A DNA stretch of 64,000 nucleotides from Leifsonia sp. fls2-241-R2A-40a (GTDB taxonomy: Bacteria > Actinomycetota > Actinomycetes > Actinomycetales > Microbacteriaceae): assembly GCF_030209575.1 (NCBI RefSeq), contig NZ_JARVRS010000001.1:2480001-2544000 (forward strand), written 5' to 3'. Below are positions 60,237 to 64,000 of the stretch, in pieces (positions within the stretch are counted from its first letter, which is position 1; the number at the start of each line of letters is the position of its first letter). The notes beneath the pieces were generated by a model that did no database searches, was not told where the DNA came from, and saw only the letters and a program-made list of their open reading frames with translations. The translations under genes and the position numbers were made by a program.

Positions 60237-61124
60237 TCACCATTCGATCGCCAGGGCGTGCCGAATGCGCGCGAGAAGCTCGTACGGGTCGGCGAGATCC
60301 CCCGCCGTGACGCGGATGACACGCCAGCCCAGGTCTTCCAGGCGACCCTGGCGATGGATGTCCTTATGCCATTGCGTGCGCTCCACCCGGTGGTGGTCGC
60401 CCTCGTACTCGACGGCGACACGATGGTCGGCGTAGGCCAAGTCGACCCGCGCCAGGAATCGCCCGTCTGGGCCGTGGATGCTGTAGTTCGGATCGGGCGG
60501 TGCAAGTCCTTGGTCGTGGAGCAGGACGCGCAGAGCGCTCTCCATCGGCGACTCGGAGCCGGCGCGCACCAACGGGAGCGCGAGTCGAGCGGTCGCGATC
60601 CCGCGTCGTCCGCGGGAAGAACCGAGCGCCTCGGCGAGTGATTCCGGCGAGGCGAGGTCGTGCGCCAGGAAGTAGTCCCCCAGGGCGATCAGTTCTTCTC
60701 TGGTCAGCGATTCGGCCAGATCGACCCAGATCTTCTCCGGGCGCGTGACGGGCAATCCGCGGCAGTCGGCCACCACCAGCTCCCGCGTCACATGACCGAC
60801 TGCGCTCCCGATCTGAGGTGCGCGAGCGGGGGTCTGCACGGTCAGGTGGATGCGCTCGTCGCGCTGCAGGTGCGCCGGCAGTGGCGCGCCGTACAGCTGA
60901 GCCGCGGTGGTGTGGCTGAACGCCATCCCGGTCGGACGGTGGAGGAGTAAAGCTCGGCAGCGTACGACCAGCCCCGAGTCCACCGCTACCCGGACACCAC
61001 GGACGGGCCGCGCCAGATCTGCGCCGCGCAGTCGACCCGGGCCGACCCCTTGTTCTACGGCGTCGTTCACGCGGAACGGACGCCACGACAACCCACCCGG
61101 GAGCGGAACGGAATAACGACCCAT
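60237..61124 (-). CDS. DUF559 (Vsr-like endonuclease fold) protein
   Basis: A 295-aa protein. The N-terminal ~200 residues resemble the regulator-like half of AbiEi-type or 'type IV toxin-antitoxin' proteins ('GMAFSHTTAAQLYGAPLP', 'VTRPEKIWVDLAESLTREELIALGDYFL'). The C-terminal ~90 residues are the DUF559 nuclease-like core: 'ARVDLAYADHRVAVEYEGDHH', then 'QGRLEDLGWRVIRVTAGDL'. The Asp and Glu expected for a Vsr-type active site are present. Such genes are numerous in Microbacteriaceae; function unknown. It is bracketed by inverted palindromes. Confidence 0.82.
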   Translation of the reverse strand: MGRYSVPLPGGLSWRPFRVNDAVEQGVGPGRLRGADLARPVRGVRVAVDSGLVVRCRALLLHRPTGMAFSHTTAAQLYGAPLPAHLQRDERIHLTVQTPARAPQIGSAVGHVTRELVVADCRGLPVTRPEKIWVDLAESLTREELIALGDYFLAHDLASPESLAEALGSSRGRRGIATARLALPLVRAGSESPMESALRVLLHDQGLAPPDPNYSIHGPDGRFLARVDLAYADHRVAVEYEGDHHRVERTQWHKDIHRQGRLEDLGWRVIRVTAGDLADPYELLARIRHALAIEW

Positions 61125-61198
61125 TCCTCCACCCTGCCGCCCGCCGCGTCACCCTGCCGAAATCTCTCCACAGCCCGGCATCGAGTGGTGAGTAGATG

Positions 61199-61241
61199 CT
61201 CGAATTGGCGTCGAGTCGCGACATGATGTCGCAACTCGGCG
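61199..61241. repeat. Diverged inverted copy of the palindrome, right flank of the DUF559 gene
   Basis: CGTCGAGTCGCGACAT (61209-61224), G, then ATGTCGCAACTCGGCG (61226-61241) form a palindrome with two mismatches. Preceding CTCGAATTGG (61199-61208) matches, in inverted orientation, the CGAATTGGAG beside the left copy with few changes. Together they form ~40-base inverted repeats around the gene. Confidence 0.8.
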
Positions 61242-61265
61242 GGAGGGCGGAAGGGAGGGGGCGCG

Positions 61266-62483
61266 TCAGGAGGGCTGGACGGGGACGGGCTCGGTGTCCG
61301 GGATGGGGGAGGCGTCGCGACCGCGGAGGTCGGGGTGGATGCGGTGCGCGAGGGCGGGCACGACGAAGCCGACGAGGGCGAAGGCCCCGGCGACCCAGAA
61401 GGCGCCGACGGCGCCGACGCCGTCGATCAGGAACCCCGCGAGGGCGGAGCCGAGGGCGGCTCCGATCAGCTGCCCGGTGCCGACCCAGCCGTAGGCCTCG
61501 GCGGTGTCCGAGAACTTCACGCTCGCCGAGACGATCGCGAACAGCACCGCGAGCGCCGGGGCGATGCCGACTCCCGAGATCAGGAGGGTGAGCGAGAGGC
61601 CCCACCACGACCACAGCATGAAGGTCGAGATGGCGACGCCTACGAACACGATGAACATTCGGCGCGCGGTCGCCCACGGCCCGATCGGGATGTGGCCGAA
61701 TGCGAGGCCGCCGACCAGCGAACCGAGCGACCAGATGGCGAGCACGATCCCCGCGAGCGGCGATCCTTCCCCGAAGGTCGCGACCACGCCCGCCTCGACT
61801 GCCGAGCACGAGCCGATGAGCAGGAAGCCGACGACTGTCGCGAGCAGCACGGGGGGACGCGTCAGCACGGTCCCGAACCGCCGCTTGCTGCGCGGGATGC
61901 GCACCCGCCCGACCTCGGGCGACAGGATGAACCAGCAGCCGCCCGCGAGCATGATCGCGACCGACATGAGGATGCCCTCGACCGTGCCGATCTGCGTCGA
62001 GACGAAGGTGATCGCGACCGGACCGGCGATCCAGATGATCTCCTGCGCCGAAGCGTCGAGCGAGAACAGCGGGGTCAGCTGCCGCGAGTTCACCATCTTC
62101 GGGTAGATCGTTCGCACAGCGGGCTGGATGGGCGGCATGCAGAGTCCGGCGAAGAACGCGACGCCCATGGTGAGCGGGATGGGCATGACGAACAGTCCGA
62201 TCGCCGCGACCGCCGCCGAGCACAGGATGAGCGTCGTCCACAGCACCGCGCGCATCCCGAGCACGCCCATGAGTCGGCTCGTCATGGGGCCGGCGATCGC
62301 CTGGCCGATGCTCATCGCCCCGAGCACGAGTCCGGCGGCTCCGTAGGAGTCGTGGACGCGCTCGATGTGGAGCAGGAACGCGAGCGACAGCATCCCGAAC
62401 GGGAAGCGCGCCGTGAGCTGAGCCGCGATGATGCGGGCGACGCCCGGCGTCTTCAGAAGGCTCGAATAGCTGCTCACAGCCAT
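61266..62483 (-). CDS. MFS transporter
   Basis: A 405-aa transporter with about 12 spans. 'GAMSIGQAIAGPMTSRLMGVLGMRAVLW' is the A-loop region; the cytoplasmic loop near residue 200 reads 'VRIPRSKRRFGTVLTRPPVLL'. Likely efflux of a small hydrophobic compound; the substrate is unknown. ATG at 62483. The promoter region upstream is shared with the divergent ribonucleotide reductase gene. Confidence 0.88.
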   Translation of the reverse strand: MAVSSYSSLLKTPGVARIIAAQLTARFPFGMLSLAFLLHIERVHDSYGAAGLVLGAMSIGQAIAGPMTSRLMGVLGMRAVLWTTLILCSAAVAAIGLFVMPIPLTMGVAFFAGLCMPPIQPAVRTIYPKMVNSRQLTPLFSLDASAQEIIWIAGPVAITFVSTQIGTVEGILMSVAIMLAGGCWFILSPEVGRVRIPRSKRRFGTVLTRPPVLLATVVGFLLIGSCSAVEAGVVATFGEGSPLAGIVLAIWSLGSLVGGLAFGHIPIGPWATARRMFIVFVGVAISTFMLWSWWGLSLTLLISGVGIAPALAVLFAIVSASVKFSDTAEAYGWVGTGQLIGAALGSALAGFLIDGVGAVGAFWVAGAFALVGFVVPALAHRIHPDLRGRDASPIPDTEPVPVQPS

Positions 62484-62550
62484 CCACACTATCGGTCCGG
62501 AGAGGGCCGCCGGGGGAGTCTCCACGCCACGCCATCCCCACTTCGCGGGG

Positions 62551-62589
62551 TGTGGAAACTGTGCATAAGTTCTCCCCATCTGTGGATGA
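62551..62589 (-). promoter_or_regulatory. Cluster of DnaA-box-like 9-mers upstream of the RNR gene
   Basis: TGTGGAAAC (62551), TGTGCATAA (62560-62568, an exact TTATNCACA match on the minus strand) and TGTGGATGA (62581-62589, one mismatch) lie within 40 bases of each other. Confidence 0.45.
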
Positions 62590-62593
62590 CACG

Positions 62594-62643
62594 CCCACTA
62601 GATGTGGGGGAGTGGAAATGTCGGACCCCCGCTATATAGTGGT
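62594..62643 (+). promoter_or_regulatory. Tandem NrdR-box-like palindromes
   Basis: CCCAC-tagat-GTGGG (62594-62608) and CCGCTATATAGTGG (62629-62642) resemble the NrdR box core ACACTATATATAGTGT and lie 34 bases apart, close to three helical turns. Paired sites in front of an RNR gene are the usual NrdR arrangement. The second site overlaps the likely -10 region. Confidence 0.6.
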
Positions 62644-62739
62644 CGAGCACAGAGAGCCGGTTGGCCGTTCGGGGATTCCGAAGGCCCGGTTCCGCGGGGA
62701 TTTCCGCCGCTCAAGCGGCACATCGAAGAGGGAGAGACA

Positions 62740-64000
62740 GTGGGTATCACAGTCGTGAAGCGCAACGGCGAGCGGGAGCCGTACGACGCCAACAAGATCA
62801 ACCTGGCCATCGAGAATGCGGCCCAGGGTCTGGACGAGAACATCACGTGGGTGACGCAGATCGCGAGCGAGCTCGAGCTCACGCTGTTCGACGGCATCAC
62901 GACGCAGCAGCTCGACGAGGCGGTCATCCAGGTCGCCCTCCAGAACGTCAAGGACGACCCGGCGTTCGACACCGTCGCCGCGCGCCTCCTCCTCAAGACG
63001 ATCTACAAGCGCGTGCTCGGCGACTACTCCAGCCACGACGAGCTGGTCGAGCTGCACACCTCCCACTTCCGCGGCTACATCGAGCGCGGCGTCGCCGAGA
63101 CGCTCCTCGACGGCCGCTTCACCACCGCCTTCGACCTCGACCGCCTCGCCGGCTACCTCGACCCGTCGCGCGACGAGCTGCTCAAGTACATCGGCGTCGT
63201 CACCCTCAACAACCGCTACGGCATCAAGGCCCGCAACGGCGACTCGCTCGAGGTGCCGCAGTACTTCTGGATGCGCATCGCGATGGGCCTCTCCCTCAAC
63301 GAGGCCGACCCCACCAGCCACGCGATCGCCTTCTACGACAAGATGTCGAAGCTCGAGTACCTGGCGGCCGGCTCCACGCTGGTCAACGCCGGCACCGCAT
63401 ACCCGCAGCTGTCCAACTGCTTCGTCATGGAGATGCAGGACGACATCGAGCACATCGCGAAGAGCGTGCGCGACGTCATGTGGCTGACCAAGGGCACCGG
63501 CGGCATCGGCCTCGCCGTCACCAAGCTGCGCGCCCAGGGCTCGCCCATCCGCTCGAACAACACCACCTCGACCGGTCCGATCCCGTTCATGCACACGATC
63601 GACTCGGTGCTGCGCGCGGTCAGCCGCGGCGGCAAGAAGTTCGGCGCCCTCTGCTTCTACATGGAGAACTGGCACATGGACTTCCCGGAGTTCCTGGACC
63701 TGCGCCAGAACTCGGGTGACCCGTACCGCCGCACCCGCACGGCGAACACCGCCGTCTGGATCAGCGACGAGTTCATGAAGCGCGTCCAGAACGACGAGGA
63801 CTGGTACCTCTTCGACCCGCTGGAGGTCGGCGACCTCAACGAGCTGTACGGCAAGGCGTTCTCCGAGCGCTACGCGCACTACGTCGCCGAGGCCGAGGCC
63901 GGCAACCTGCGGATGTTCAAGAAGATCAGCGCCCGCGCGCAGTTCAAGGACATCCTGATGAGCCTCCAGACCACCAGCCACCCGTGGCTGACCTGGAAGG
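62740..64000 (+). CDS. nrdA: Ribonucleoside-diphosphate reductase class I alpha subunit (5' part)
   Basis: 420 residues are present before the window end cuts the gene. An N-terminal ATP-cone ('VVKRNGEREPYDANKINLAIENAAQGLDENITWV') is followed by the catalytic barrel: 'AGSTLVNAGTAYPQLSNCFVMEMQDD' with the active-site Cys, and 'GTGGIGLAVTKLRAQGSPIRSNNTTSTGPIPFMHTIDSVLRAVSRGGKKFGALCFYMENWHMD'. The enzyme reduces ribonucleotides to deoxyribonucleotides with a beta subunit expected downstream. GTG start at 62740 with GAGGGAGAG just upstream. The ATP-cone favours allosteric activity control. nrdA rather than nrdE is chosen on that basis. Confidence 0.93.
   Translation, partial: MGITVVKRNGEREPYDANKINLAIENAAQGLDENITWVTQIASELELTLFDGITTQQLDEAVIQVALQNVKDDPAFDTVAARLLLKTIYKRVLGDYSSHDELVELHTSHFRGYIERGVAETLLDGRFTTAFDLDRLAGYLDPSRDELLKYIGVVTLNNRYGIKARNGDSLEVPQYFWMRIAMGLSLNEADPTSHAIAFYDKMSKLEYLAAGSTLVNAGTAYPQLSNCFVMEMQDDIEHIAKSVRDVMWLTKGTGGIGLAVTKLRAQGSPIRSNNTTSTGPIPFMHTIDSVLRAVSRGGKKFGALCFYMENWHMDFPEFLDLRQNSGDPYRRTRTANTAVWISDEFMKRVQNDEDWYLFDPLEVGDLNELYGKAFSERYAHYVAEAEAGNLRMFKKISARAQFKDILMSLQTTSHPWLTWK

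Overview
The window is 64 kb of bacterial chromosome from a high-GC actinobacterium. Strong GC bias, frequent GTG starts, ATGA start/stop overlaps, an FmdB/5-FCL/GalU/MscL cluster, an ArgP-LysE pair, DUF6230/DUF6114 genes and a small 'DEQLRRDVPPHW' protein suggest Microbacteriaceae, probably Leifsonia-like (inference from gene content; no rRNA is present).

Layout. (1) 1-3,060: HNH endonuclease, then a four-gene leftward PadR/DUF1048/ABC exporter operon with a tandem-repeat operator. (2) 3,106-15,330: tRNA-Arg(CCT) followed by a visibly more AT-rich accessory island without a visible integrase. It holds a 1,138-aa NACHT NTPase, a decayed-looking 1.1-kb stretch, a PARIS-like AAA ATPase + DUF4435/TOPRIM pair, a tRNA-end-like fragment (candidate old att site), a PNKP-like HAD phosphatase, and a three-gene unit of D12-class adenine methyltransferase, a PD-(D/E)XK + DGQHR + RX4H (HEPN-like) protein and a winged-helix PD-(D/E)XK nuclease. 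This looks like a defence island. (3) 15.4-22 kb: small membrane protein, ArfB, an osmolyte ABC importer lacking its ATPase gene, ScyD/ScyE-like protein, phospholipase D-like protein. (4) 21.7-33 kb: orphan LuxR-type response regulator, S4 protein, a minimal LysR-type HTH protein, DinB, two methyltransferases, a secreted lamin-tail/CBM protein, GNAT, a Rox-type rifampin monooxygenase with an RAE-like element, epoxide hydrolase, DUF1992 protein. (5) 33-46 kb: DUF6230/DUF6114 operon with a divergent TetR, DsbA-like thioredoxin, MFS exporters, and a large SF1-helicase-like protein whose nucleotide-binding motifs look degenerate. (6) 45.4-50.2 kb: core cluster mscL-fmdB-5FCL / galU-rimJ-like-GlpR-like and tRNA-Ala(CGC). 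(7) 50-62.5 kb: lysE/argP, an APH-aminotransferase fusion, M24 peptidase, acyl-CoA dehydrogenase, SDR/TetR pair with a perfect 26-bp operator, aldo-keto reductase, a DUF559 endonuclease-like gene bracketed by inverted palindromes, and an MFS transporter. (8) 62.5-64 kb: regulatory region (DnaA-box-like and NrdR-box-like sites) and the 5' part of a ribonucleotide reductase alpha gene cut by the window end.

The island is the most unusual part: three candidate anti-phage modules next to a tRNA gene. The adenine methyltransferase / DGQHR / nuclease operon is the best candidate for a poorly described system. The rest is mostly ordinary chromosomal content, with several well-formed operator palindromes in divergent promoter regions.
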